Translations under genes and position numbers: made by a program
Notes under the pieces: generated by a model
The model's input: only the letters and a program-made list of their open reading frames with translations
Database searches by the model: none
What the model was told of the DNA's origin: nothing
Shown: one piece after another, positions 26,577 to 35,489 of the stretch
Layout: every line of letters starts with the position of its first letter
Numbering within the stretch: the stretch's first letter is position 1
DNA from: Gillisia hiemivivida
GTDB lineage: Bacteria; Bacteroidota; Bacteroidia; Flavobacteriales; Flavobacteriaceae
Assembly: GCF_007997295.1 (NCBI RefSeq)
Contig: NZ_VORY01000001.1
Location: forward strand, 434,001-498,000
Length of the DNA: 64,000 nt
Direction of reading: 5' to 3'

Positions 26577-27458
26577 ATGATAAAGTCAACATTATTAATC
26601 GCCTTCAGTTTTATACTTAGTTCTTCAGTTTTTGCATTTCAGGGTATGGAAGATGTTAAAATTGAAGTGATCCCGGTAAATGAGAATATTTATATGCTTA
26701 AAGGGGCAGGAGGAAATATTGGAGTTTCTATTGGGGATGATGGGGTTTTCATGATAGATGATCAATTTGCTCCATTAACTCCAAAGATTATCGAGGCTGT
26801 GAAGACTATTAGTGATAAACCGGTAAAGTTCTTAGTGAACACACATTATCATGGCGATCATACAGGAGGAAACATAAATTTTGAAAAAGAAGGAGCTTTA
26901 ATTGTTGCCCATGAGAATGTTAGAAAACGCTTAAAAGAAGATGAGAAAAATATAGATCAATCTGGTTTGCCAATAATTACTTTCGATAATAAAATGCAAC
27001 TGCATTTAAATGGGGACAATATTATAGTGGTGCATGTGCACAACGCACATACAGATGGGGATGCGCTTATTTATTTTCCAAAAAGCAATGTGTTACATAC
27101 CGGAGATACTTTTTTTAACGGGATGTTCCCATATATAGATCTAAAGAGTGGAGGCAGTGTTGCAGGCGATATAGAAGCAGCAAAAACAGGCTTAATACTC
27201 ATAAATGCTGAAACAAAAATTATTCCGGGGCATGGATCTTTAGCAACTTATGAAGATTACGAGAAATATTTGAAAATGTTAGAAGGCATCCAGACCAACG
27301 TGAAAGCTGCAATTTTTGAAGGAAAAAGCCGTGTGGAAATTATTGAAGATGAAAGCTTGACCAAAGAATATATTACAGATGTAGCGGCTGAAACAGCATT
27401 TATAAACGGGCCTAAAATTCGCGGTACTTTTTACGATAGTTTAAAAAGTGAAGACTAA
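26577..27458 (+). CDS. Exported MBL-fold metallo-hydrolase
   Basis: 293 residues with signal peptide ending SSSVFAFQ (about residue 22). Metal ligands of the beta-lactamase fold are seen in order: THYHGDHTGG (near 97), HNAHTDGDA (His near 161), HTGDTFF and PGHGS (near 222). It is one of the exported MBL hydrolases common in Bacteroidota and is not assignable to a true beta-lactamase subclass by eye. It is 38 bp behind the hydrolase and last in the run. Confidence 0.85.
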   Translation: MIKSTLLIAFSFILSSSVFAFQGMEDVKIEVIPVNENIYMLKGAGGNIGVSIGDDGVFMIDDQFAPLTPKIIEAVKTISDKPVKFLVNTHYHGDHTGGNINFEKEGALIVAHENVRKRLKEDEKNIDQSGLPIITFDNKMQLHLNGDNIIVVHVHNAHTDGDALIYFPKSNVLHTGDTFFNGMFPYIDLKSGGSVAGDIEAAKTGLILINAETKIIPGHGSLATYEDYEKYLKMLEGIQTNVKAAIFEGKSRVEIIEDESLTKEYITDVAAETAFINGPKIRGTFYDSLKSED

Positions 27459-27465
27459 ATACTTT

Positions 27466-27591
27466 AATCCCTCATTGAGGGTTTAATTCCCCGAGGCCTG
27501 CCCGAAACATTCAGGCGGGCTTGCCTCGAACTTTTAAAAGGATTTTCCTCCCGAACCATCGGGACATACTCCGTGGGCTTGCCCCAAGGTT
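27466..27591 (+). repeat. Four-hairpin dispersed repeat, copy 2
   Basis: Same order of palindromes and spacers as 15117-15220. The second hairpin (GAGGC...GCCTC) is enlarged by a nested palindrome (GCCCGAA...TTCAGGCGGGC). Here it follows a stop codon (MBL gene), so the element is not tied to metG. Confidence 0.85.
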
Positions 27592-27645
27592 CTTGATTTT
27601 TTCGAAATAAATAGCCTGATTCAATTGGATATTTTACAAAAAAAA

Positions 27646-27792
27646 GGCTGTCTAAAATATAGTGATTTCAATGATTTAAAAGATAAAATTTAGAGATTAA
27701 GGAAGGTTATATGCTTAGAAATCAATACCTCCTATAATTATAAACTAACCTCTATCTTATCTTTCATTTAGAAATATTTATTTTAGACAGCC
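27646..27792. mobile_element. MITE-like element with 14-bp terminal inverted repeats
   Basis: The ends GGCTGTCTAAAATA (27646-27659) and TATTTTAGACAGCC (27779-27792) are perfect inverted repeats. The inner arms remain partly complementary (an AAAGATAA...TTATCTTT pairing), so the 147 bp could fold into one long hairpin. No coding capacity. The terminus resembles insertion-sequence ends, but no obvious target-site duplication flanks it. It could equally serve as a large transcription barrier between the convergent genes. Confidence 0.6.
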
Positions 27793-27805
27793 ACAAACTA
27801 ATTCT

Positions 27806-28504
27806 TCATCCTTTTTCTTTTGGATTGAAGACCAGAAATACGGGTTTTCCAATTACTCCTGCTCTATTCATAGCCTCCTTTAATTTGGCATCTTCTACAA
27901 AAGTTTTATGATCTTCTAAAGAGTCCCATTGGTTCATTACATAGACCCATTTAGAACTCCCATTAATGGTTCCTACCTCATAACTCACTTCCTTAAACTC
28001 TTTTCGAGTGCGTTCAAAGTCATCAAAAACTCTTTTCCACTTATCATAATCTTCTACTTCATGATAAATTACACCAGTGATCTTATTATCTAAAAATTTG
28101 CTTCCTTCTAATTGGTTTAAATAAAGAAAGGTTGGAGCTTCGCTAACTCCCGCTTCATTCATTTTATCTTTTAAGACTGTGGTTTCCTTGAATTTATTAT
28201 AGTGATCTTTAGATTTCCAGGTACTAAGTACATATACTGTGTTGGGCTTGTCATCCAAAAGTCCGACCTCATAGCTTAATTCACCATTTGATTCTCGTAC
28301 TGGTTGAAATTCATCGAAGGCTTTTTTCCATAGATCATAATCATTCACCCTATGATAGATCAAAGACTTGGCTGTGTTCTCCGTTAAAACAGCATTCTCA
28401 AACTCGCTATTTGAGGCCCCTTTTATGTCGGGATTCTTCCAAGCTATTAGAACCATTGAAAATATTAAAGTAAGTACCGATAAAGCGGGTGTTTTGATTC
28501 CCAT
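27806..28504 (-). CDS. Protein with two tandem ferredoxin-like (ABM-type dimeric barrel) domains
   Basis: 232 residues. Residues about 50-125 and 140-220 are an internal duplication: YHRVNDYDLWKKAFDEF / YHEVEDYDKWKRVFDDF, then SYEVGLLDD / SYEVGTING, then STWKSKDHYNKF / NQWDSLEDHKTF. Each half has the features of the antibiotic-biosynthesis-monooxygenase-like dimeric alpha/beta barrel, so the protein may form a barrel on its own. The N-terminus MGIKTPALSVLTLIFSMVLIAWK is a signal sequence or membrane anchor. Function unknown. Confidence 0.7.
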   Translation of the reverse strand: MGIKTPALSVLTLIFSMVLIAWKNPDIKGASNSEFENAVLTENTAKSLIYHRVNDYDLWKKAFDEFQPVRESNGELSYEVGLLDDKPNTVYVLSTWKSKDHYNKFKETTVLKDKMNEAGVSEAPTFLYLNQLEGSKFLDNKITGVIYHEVEDYDKWKRVFDDFERTRKEFKEVSYEVGTINGSSKWVYVMNQWDSLEDHKTFVEDAKLKEAMNRAGVIGKPVFLVFNPKEKG

Positions 28505-28817
28505 AATTTCTAAATTTTAAAGTTGGATCTTTTTGAAATTATAACACAAAAAAACCTTTTTTGGGGGAGGAGGGAACAAGGGAGGACAGTGAAAAAGTGA
28601 ACAACAAAAATACAAAAAAAACAAAAGTATTTGAATATCAGATAGTTAAAATTTATCTGAAACCTTTTAAAACTTCTGAATTTAGGAATGCTTAATAATA
28701 ATGGGGAGCTTGTTGAATATTTTCCCTCTGTATATTCAGAAAATAGAATTGATGTCTGAATTTGTTTATTATTTAGCGCTAATAGGTCTTTCTAAGACTT
28801 TTCCCTATATTTATTTC
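28505..28817. other. Intergenic region
   Basis: Divergent spacer between the tandem-barrel gene and the Zn-ribbon gene. It contains a purine-rich G/A stretch (about 28560-28600) and poly-A runs; I see no gene or clear regulatory motif. Confidence 0.5.
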
Positions 28818-29165
28818 ATGCAAAAAGCTTGTCCAGAATGTGGAGAGAAAATAGTTGGGAGAACAGATAAGAAATTCTGTAGTGACTATTGTAGGAATGC
28901 GTATAATAATAAGATAAATAAGGACTCTACCAACCTTGTTAGAAATGTAAATAACCTGCTTCGTAAAAATTACAGGATCCTACAGGAATTAAATCCTACA
29001 GATAAAACCAAAACCACTAAATCAAAATTATTAGCTAAAGGTTTTAATTTTGAATATTTTACTAGTATTTACACCACCAAGACTGGGACCGTATATTATT
29101 TTGTATACGATCTGGGATATTTGCCTTTAGAGAGCGATTATTACGCTTTGGTAAAACGAAATTAG
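28818..29165 (+). CDS. Zn-ribbon protein (DUF2116-like)
   Basis: 115 residues from the ATG at 28818, which starts MQKACPECGEK. The frame is open further upstream, but that part reads as hydrophobic non-conserved sequence. CPECG and CSDYC within the first 26 residues form a treble-clef/zinc-ribbon knuckle (KKFCSDYCRNAYNN) found in small Bacteroidota DNA- or RNA-associated proteins of unknown role. The stop overlaps the convergent CBS gene by 4 bp. Confidence 0.75.
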   Translation: MQKACPECGEKIVGRTDKKFCSDYCRNAYNNKINKDSTNLVRNVNNLLRKNYRILQELNPTDKTKTTKSKLLAKGFNFEYFTSIYTTKTGTVYYFVYDLGYLPLESDYYALVKRN

Positions 29166-29629
29166 CAATGCCAATTTTGTGCTCTTAATTTCATTGCGGC
29201 ACATAAGATATCTTTTCTGCTAATCTGCCCTATCAACTTTCCGTTTTCAATAATAGGAAATCTTCTACAATCATGTTTATAGAAAAGAGAAGCGCAATCA
29301 AAAATATTTACATTTTTATCTATGGTTGGTACATTGGTTTCCATAAATTCTTCCACTCTTTTATCGCCAATTGGCATGTTGTAGTATCTGCTTTCAGAAA
29401 TTTGTTTCATACAATCGCCATCAGAGATCACCCCAATAAGCTCGTTTTGATCATTAACCACAGGAGCCCCGGAGATCTTAAATTTCATAAGTGTTTCAAT
29501 TACCATTCTTAGTGGATCTTCTTTTTTGAAGGTTATTAATGAATGACACATATAGTCTTCCACCAAAATTGGTGCACTCTGTAATTTTTCGGGTTCCGCC
29601 CTTTTTCCTTGAAAACTTTTAATCCCCAT
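29162..29629 (-). CDS. CBS-pair domain protein
   Basis: 155 residues containing two CBS motifs, about 24-80 (ITFKKEDPLRMVIETLM ... GVISDGDCMK) and 95-150 (VPTIDKNVNIFDCASLF ... GQISRKD). A CBS pair binds adenosine nucleotides and usually regulates a partner; there is no attached effector domain, and no partner is suggested by the neighbours. Confidence 0.85.
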   Translation of the reverse strand: MGIKSFQGKRAEPEKLQSAPILVEDYMCHSLITFKKEDPLRMVIETLMKFKISGAPVVNDQNELIGVISDGDCMKQISESRYYNMPIGDKRVEEFMETNVPTIDKNVNIFDCASLFYKHDCRRFPIIENGKLIGQISRKDILCAAMKLRAQNWHC

Positions 29630-29756
29630 AGTCCTAAGTTTTAGATTATTAAGACTTTAATATAGTCAATTTCTTCGCCTTTTGAAACCAGAGACATATA
29701 TTTATTTTATTCAGCTTATCTTATTTATATTTAAACCGCCAATACTTCTTTCTATT

Positions 29757-32084
29757 ATGCTGAAAAAACTGTCTCCGCTTTTAATACTCATTCTTTTACC
29801 TTTAATCATCTGGTTTCTTTTTTATTCTAGTATGCCTAGAACTATATCTGAAGCAGAACTGCCACTCACAGAATTTTCTACCACTCGGGCTTTTAAGCAT
29901 GTGGAGGAAATTTCCAAAAAGCCTCATTTTGTTGGAAGCCCTGAACATAGTTTGGTAAGAAATTATATTGTGAGAACCTTACAAGATCTGGAATTGGAAG
30001 TGCAAACTCAAGAGGGTTATAGCTTAACTAATAGAGGAATGCTCACCAGACCACAAAATATTTTGGCCAGAATTAAAGGAACTGAAGATGGAAAAGCCCT
30101 TTTATTAATGTCTCATTACGATTCTGCTGGACATTCTTCTTTTGGAGCCAGTGATGCAGGCAGCGGGGTAGCAACTATTTTGGAAGGTGTTCGTGCTTTA
30201 CTAGCGGATGGTAGCTCACCTAAAAATGATATTATTATTCTATTTACAGATGCTGAAGAACTTGGACTCAATGGTGCCGAGTTGTTTGTAAATGAACATC
30301 CTTGGGCGAAAGAAGTGGGACTTGCACTTAATTTTGAAGCCCGGGGGAGTGGAGGGAATTCTTTTATGTTATTGGAAACAAATAGTGGGAACTCTAAGCT
30401 TATTCAAGATTTTATAAAGGCAAACCCTAAATTTCCGGTAACCAATTCCTTGGCATATAGCATCTATAAAATGCTTCCAAATGATACAGATCTCACCGTT
30501 TTACGAGAACAAGGAAATATCAACGGTTTTAATTTTGCATTTATAGACGATCATTTCGATTATCATTCTGCTAATGATATTCCAGCGAATTTGGATAATG
30601 AAACACTGGCTCATCAAGGAAGTTATCTTATGCCGTTACTTGCGTTTTTTAAAGATGCAGATCTAGTAAGTTTTGATTCTGAAGAAGATCTCATCTATTT
30701 CAATTTACCAATGGGAGAGATGGTGAGCTATCCTTTTTCTTGGATTTTACCAATGTTAATTATAGGTTTTTTATTATTTTTTGCGGTTGTTCTGTTTGGA
30801 ATTCATAAAAGAAAACTGCTGCCAAAAAGAATTTTGAAAGCAGCGATACCTTTTCTTATAAGCTTAATAGGCTCTGGAGTTTTAGTGTTTCTGGTTTGGA
30901 AGTTCTGCATGATTATCTATCCAGAATATGGAGAAATGTTGAATGGCTTTACCTATAATGGCTATTATTATATAGCTTTTGGAATATTTTTGAGCTTGGC
31001 GATAAGTTTTTATATGTATCATTATATGAACAAAAAGGAGGATCAGGCAAGTGTTTTTGTTTTTCCGCTTTTCTTCTGGCTGCTAATATGTGGGCTTACG
31101 GCTTTCTATTTAAAAGGTGCAGCTTATTTTATTATCCCAGGATTCTTTGGCATTGTACAACTCTGGGTTATGATCCGCCAGAAAAGGCCGAATTTATTTT
31201 TAATGTTGCTTTTAAGTCTGCCGGCTTTAGTTTTAATTCTCCCTTTTATATCTAGTTTTCCCGTGGCATTGGGACTTAAGATCTTATTCGTAGCAGGAAT
31301 ATTAGCAGTCTTGTTATTCTCCTTATTTCTACCTGTTTTTGGGTATTTTAAATTTAAAAAGACATTATCGGCCTTATTAGGTTTAGGTGCGATCACGATG
31401 CTTATTATTGCTCATTTTAATTCAGATTTTAATGAAGAGCGACCTAGACCAGATAGTTTGGTATATGTATTAGATGAAGATAACAATACTGCAAGTTGGA
31501 ATTCTTACGATCTTAAATTAGACGATTGGAATAAAGAGTATTTTGGAGATGACCCGAGCAAATCTGAAATCACAGCTAATGATTTTGAAAGTAAATATGG
31601 TTCAGGTTTTAAATACAAAGCACCAGCGCCGGTAGTAAATATTTCTTCGCCGGGAGTTATTTATAAAGAAATAAATAACGAAGATTCGCTCAGCAATTCC
31701 AGTAGTTATATTTTAAAGATCGCTCCAAATAGAAAGGTGAATAGAATGGAATTATTTTTAAATAGTTCTTATAATTTTGAAAATTACACCGTTAATGGTT
31801 TGGAAGCAGATGCTATAAAGTCTGGCAAAGAAAAGTTTCATGTATTTAAGAAAAGATGGAGTAATAGATTACTGACTTATCATGCTGCCAATTCCGATAC
31901 ATTACGTATTATTTTTACAACCAAGGAAAAGACTCCGCCGGAAATTGTTCTATATGAAAGCAGTTATGATTTGTTGGATAATACAGACTTGAAAGTAAAA
32001 AAGAGAGATAAAACTAAGATGCCGAAACCTTTTGTGCTGAACGATGCTGTGATCCTTAAAAAGACAATTAAGTTTGAGCAATAG
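29757..32084 (+). CDS. M28 family zinc peptidase with C-terminal multi-helix membrane domain
   Basis: 775 residues from ATG 29757 (MLKKLSPLLILILLPLI); an upstream TTG at 29682 would add 25 unlikely residues. An N-terminal membrane helix is followed by the M28 domain (about 55-310) with SHYDSAGHSS, SDAGSGVA, TDAEELGLNG, NFEARGSGG and DHFDYHSAND, covering the zinc ligands and catalytic Glu. Then come about eight to nine hydrophobic helices (about 330-570) and a C-terminal periplasmic region. This is the Fxna-like layout of membrane-anchored aminopeptidases. Confidence 0.88.
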   Translation: MLKKLSPLLILILLPLIIWFLFYSSMPRTISEAELPLTEFSTTRAFKHVEEISKKPHFVGSPEHSLVRNYIVRTLQDLELEVQTQEGYSLTNRGMLTRPQNILARIKGTEDGKALLLMSHYDSAGHSSFGASDAGSGVATILEGVRALLADGSSPKNDIIILFTDAEELGLNGAELFVNEHPWAKEVGLALNFEARGSGGNSFMLLETNSGNSKLIQDFIKANPKFPVTNSLAYSIYKMLPNDTDLTVLREQGNINGFNFAFIDDHFDYHSANDIPANLDNETLAHQGSYLMPLLAFFKDADLVSFDSEEDLIYFNLPMGEMVSYPFSWILPMLIIGFLLFFAVVLFGIHKRKLLPKRILKAAIPFLISLIGSGVLVFLVWKFCMIIYPEYGEMLNGFTYNGYYYIAFGIFLSLAISFYMYHYMNKKEDQASVFVFPLFFWLLICGLTAFYLKGAAYFIIPGFFGIVQLWVMIRQKRPNLFLMLLLSLPALVLILPFISSFPVALGLKILFVAGILAVLLFSLFLPVFGYFKFKKTLSALLGLGAITMLIIAHFNSDFNEERPRPDSLVYVLDEDNNTASWNSYDLKLDDWNKEYFGDDPSKSEITANDFESKYGSGFKYKAPAPVVNISSPGVIYKEINNEDSLSNSSSYILKIAPNRKVNRMELFLNSSYNFENYTVNGLEADAIKSGKEKFHVFKKRWSNRLLTYHAANSDTLRIIFTTKEKTPPEIVLYESSYDLLDNTDLKVKKRDKTKMPKPFVLNDAVILKKTIKFEQ

Positions 32085-32667
32085 GCGACTTCGACAAGCT
32101 ACCATTGACGTAATTCCAAGAATCTGGAATACACTCCCTCTGGTCGGTAAAGATCTGTTTAATTTTTAAGATTGTTCATTTTTTTGCGTGTCCAAAAAAA
32201 CGAACCAAAAAAAGGACACTTTTTTGTAGGTGTTTCCAATTATGCTGCCGCATAATTAGAACCGTACTTCCACGGCTAAATTTTCTCCAAGGCTTCGAAA
32301 ATTTTACGCCGTGGAACTACTACACTTGCAAAAAAGAATTTCTTAAGAAGATAAACCTACTAGGAACAATCATATGTCAAAACCTCCGCTAGATAATTTT
32401 TTTTATCACAGGTCTCAGTCTGACAGAATTAGTTTTTAAAACAATTAGGATATATTTAGAGGCGAACCATTCATCGAGAAGATCGAAGATTGTCACGCTG
32501 AGGTTGTCGAAGTGTGATTAGTAATTCAGCTGCAGTTATTAAAATCAGTTCTGCTTAGCAAGCAATTAAATTTTAGCAGGCTAATATAAATAAAGTAATC
32601 TTTGAATTAACCATAAATAGCATCACGCTGAGATTGTCGAAGCGTAAATTATAATCGAAAAAGAAAC
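32085..32667. repeat. Intergenic cluster of palindromes and dispersed-repeat fragments
   Basis: No gene. Three hairpins lie in a row: GTGTCC/GGACAC (32188-32219) around an A-rich loop, AATTATGC/GCATAATT (32238-32257), and a long stem from TTCCACGGC to GCCGTGGAA (32268-32316) with further inner pairing. Two direct copies of a short element reading TCACGCTGAGrTTGTCGAAG follow (32491-32516 and 32621-32645). A related CTTCGACAAGCT fragment in the opposite sense is at 32089. Confidence 0.7.
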
Positions 32668-33474
32668 ATGAATATTTCAATATTAGGATGTGGTTGGTTG
32701 GGACTGCCACTTGGAAAGAAATTAATTGAAGCTGGTCATATAGTTAAGGGTTCTACTACCAGTAGAGATAAGATTAATTTGCTCTCTTCGGAAGGAATTA
32801 TTCCTTATAAAATTCAGCTTTTTGAAGAAGGAGTGCAAGGAGATATGACTTCTTTTTTAAAGGATTCTGAAGTGCTTATTATTGATATCCCGCCGGGATT
32901 ACGAAAAGATCCGGAAGTGAATTTTGTTGGAAAAATAGGCCGACTTAAATCATATATCCAAAAATCTGATATCAAAAAAGTGCTTTTTGTGAGTGCAACC
33001 TCGGTGTATGAAGATGGGAATGATTTCCCGGTGTACACAGAAGAAGATTCTGCAAATGGTACTGCTGAAAATGCCATTCAGCTAAAAGGGGCAGAGATGC
33101 TTTTAAGGGATTCAGAAAGATATGTTACTAGCATAATTAGATTTGGTGGATTGCTAGGTCCAGGAAGACATCCTGTAAATTATCTTTCTGGCAAATCTGA
33201 TTTAAAAGATCCAGAGGCACCAGTGAATCTTATTCATTTGGAAGATTGTATAGGCATCATTTCAGCAATTTTAGAAAAGGAAGCTTGGGGAGAAACCTTT
33301 CATGGAGTTTATCCAGATCATCCAACTCGCAAAGATTATTATTGTAGCACCGCCGTAGAAAAAGGGTTGGCCAGCATGAGTTTTAAAGAGGATACTGTGT
33401 CTAAAGGAAAAGTGATTTCTTCCAATGTGTTGCAAAAGGAACTTCAATATGAGTTTGTTCAAAATATTTGGTAA
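32668..33474 (+). CDS. NAD(P)-dependent SDR/epimerase-like protein
   Basis: 268 residues. The N-terminal Rossmann loop reads MNISILGCGWLGLPLG (GxGxxG-like). VSATSVYED (about 108-116) and a LIHLEDCIGII stretch near 190 are as in extended SDRs of the YeeZ/nucleoside-sugar epimerase-like group. The catalytic YxxxK is not evident, which is usual in this branch. Substrate unknown. Confidence 0.75.
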   Translation: MNISILGCGWLGLPLGKKLIEAGHIVKGSTTSRDKINLLSSEGIIPYKIQLFEEGVQGDMTSFLKDSEVLIIDIPPGLRKDPEVNFVGKIGRLKSYIQKSDIKKVLFVSATSVYEDGNDFPVYTEEDSANGTAENAIQLKGAEMLLRDSERYVTSIIRFGGLLGPGRHPVNYLSGKSDLKDPEAPVNLIHLEDCIGIISAILEKEAWGETFHGVYPDHPTRKDYYCSTAVEKGLASMSFKEDTVSKGKVISSNVLQKELQYEFVQNIW

Positions 33475-33828
33475 TGCTAAGGTGAAAGAGTGAAAGAGTG
33501 AAGTAGTGAAGAAGTGAAAGAGTTAAAAAATTAGGGAGTGAAACAGTGAAGCGGTGGTACAAAAATTTAAATCTAATAAATAATATATTAAGAACAATCT
33601 ACTTAGTTCAGAATCCTTGATTTTTTGCATTTTTAGGAGTAAACCTAGAATCGGTTTCTGAGCTTTACTGGAAACAACTACTTAAAAAAGAACTAAGCTA
33701 AAGTAGAATTTTGTCATGATTTTAAATTTATCTTCTGAATATACCTAATATTCAGTATTTTATATCCGTTTTCTACAATAATTGTGAGCTTACATTTAAA
33801 AACTTTACATTTAATAAAATTTATGCTT
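33475..33828. repeat. Intergenic region with GTGAAAGA-type simple repeat
   Basis: 33482-33555 consists of degenerate 6-8-bp units (GTGAAAGA, GTGAAGTA, GTGAAGAA). The remainder is AT-rich spacer with no gene. Unit-number change is plausible, but there is no evidence for a role. Confidence 0.6.
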
Positions 33829-35463
33829 ATGAAAAATATTATACCTCTTTTACTATTATTTCTTCTATTCGTTGGTTGTAATTCTAATACTAAAGACATG
33901 GATACTTCTACGATTCAAGTAGATTCAATGACAATTGGGAATTCTATTAAAATACTGGCTTCAGACGATTTTCAAGGAAGAAAACCATTTACTGAAGGTG
34001 AAGAAAAAACAACCGCTTATTTGAAAGAACAATTTTCAAAACTTGGGCTGCAACCCGGCAATGGCGATAGCTATTTTCAGGAAGTTCCTATGGTTGCAAT
34101 TACCGGCACCCCTTCAGAAAAAATGAAGATCTCTGGAAATAGTAAGAACATAGAGCTACAGTATTTTGAAGATTTTGTTGCGGTAACACGAAAAACCGAT
34201 AGTGTTGTAGAATTAAATAATTCAGAACTGGTATTTGCAGGGTATGGGATTGTGGCTCCCGAATATGGCTGGAACGATTACAAGGGAATTGACTGGAAAG
34301 GTAAAACTGCAGTAGTCTTAGTAAACGATCCCGGATTTGAATCTCAGGATTCTACTGTGTTTAAAGGGAACACTATGACCTATTATGGTCGTTGGACTTA
34401 TAAATACGAAGAGGCCGCCCGGCAAGGTGCTGCGGGACTTCTAATAATTCACGATACCAAACCAGCTTCATACGGGTGGAATGTGGTGCAATCCAGTTGG
34501 AGCGGGTCTAAATTATCCTTATTAAGTGATGCCCCCAAAATAGATGTTAGAGGGTGGATTACCCAAGAAGCAACGGAAAAGATTTTTAAAGCTGCTGGTA
34601 TGGGCGATAAAAATTATAAAGAAATGGCCATGAACAAAGACTTTAAACCAGTATCTCTTGGTTTAAACGTATCGGTAAGTATTCAAAATAAAGTTAAAAA
34701 AGATGTTTCCAAAAATGTAGTAGCACTGCTACCAGGAACCAACAGAAAAGATGAATATATAATTTATTCGGCTCATTGGGATCATCTTGGGATTGGAAGA
34801 CCCGTAGATGGTGATTCTATATACAATGGAGCAGTAGATAATGCATCCGGGATTGCAGCTATGTTAGCAATTGCCGAAGCTTTTACAAAAGATAAAAAAC
34901 CTGAAAGATCTGTTGTTTTTCTTGCGGTAACTGCGGAGGAGCAAGGATTGTTGGGATCCGAATATTATGCTTCTAATCCAATTTACCCACCTGAGAAAAC
35001 AGTAGCCAATATTAATATAGACGCGTTATCAAGCCCCGGTCCGATGAAGGATCTTACTGTTACCGGTTATGGTCAATCTGAAATGGACGAATATGCTAAA
35101 GATGCCGCCGATAAACAGGGTAGATATATAATTCCTGATCCTGTTCCTGAAAAAGGGTATTTCTTCAGATCAGATCATTTCAGCTTTGCGAAAATCGGCA
35201 TTCCCGCACTTTATGCCAGCGGTGCTTATGAAGATTTTGAGCACGGTAAAGATTTCGTAAAAAAGAGAAATGAAGATTATGAACAGAATAAGTATCATCA
35301 ACCTTCAGATGAATATGATGCCGATACTTTTGTTTTAAGCGGAATGCAGTTCGATGCGCAACTTTTGTACACAATTGGGAAAAGATTGTCAAATGAAGAT
35401 TATTTCCCAAAGTGGTATGATGATAGTGAGTTTAAAGCCGCAAGACAACAAGGTAAAAATTGA
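33829..35463 (+). CDS. M28 family peptidase with PA-domain insertion, lipoprotein
   Basis: 544 residues from ATG 33829 (MKNIIPLLLLFLLFVGC), which makes residue 17 the lipobox Cys; starts at GTG 33784 or ATG 33823 only add residues before the signal sequence. A protease-associated (PA) domain spans about 75-250. The M28 core has SAHWDHLG (about 317), GAVDNASG, TAEEQGLLGS (about 370), NIDALS and RSDHFSFAK. Likely an outer- or inner-membrane-anchored aminopeptidase/carboxypeptidase. Confidence 0.9.
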   Translation: MKNIIPLLLLFLLFVGCNSNTKDMDTSTIQVDSMTIGNSIKILASDDFQGRKPFTEGEEKTTAYLKEQFSKLGLQPGNGDSYFQEVPMVAITGTPSEKMKISGNSKNIELQYFEDFVAVTRKTDSVVELNNSELVFAGYGIVAPEYGWNDYKGIDWKGKTAVVLVNDPGFESQDSTVFKGNTMTYYGRWTYKYEEAARQGAAGLLIIHDTKPASYGWNVVQSSWSGSKLSLLSDAPKIDVRGWITQEATEKIFKAAGMGDKNYKEMAMNKDFKPVSLGLNVSVSIQNKVKKDVSKNVVALLPGTNRKDEYIIYSAHWDHLGIGRPVDGDSIYNGAVDNASGIAAMLAIAEAFTKDKKPERSVVFLAVTAEEQGLLGSEYYASNPIYPPEKTVANINIDALSSPGPMKDLTVTGYGQSEMDEYAKDAADKQGRYIIPDPVPEKGYFFRSDHFSFAKIGIPALYASGAYEDFEHGKDFVKKRNEDYEQNKYHQPSDEYDADTFVLSGMQFDAQLLYTIGKRLSNEDYFPKWYDDSEFKAARQQGKN

Positions 35464-35489
35464 TTGATCTCCATGTTTACTGCAGAGAA

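Noticed and set aside
26577-27458. Metallo-beta-lactamase resistance gene
   Set aside because: The MBL fold is shared by many hydrolases; position in a peptidase/thioesterase run and the motif spacing do not single out a beta-lactamase.
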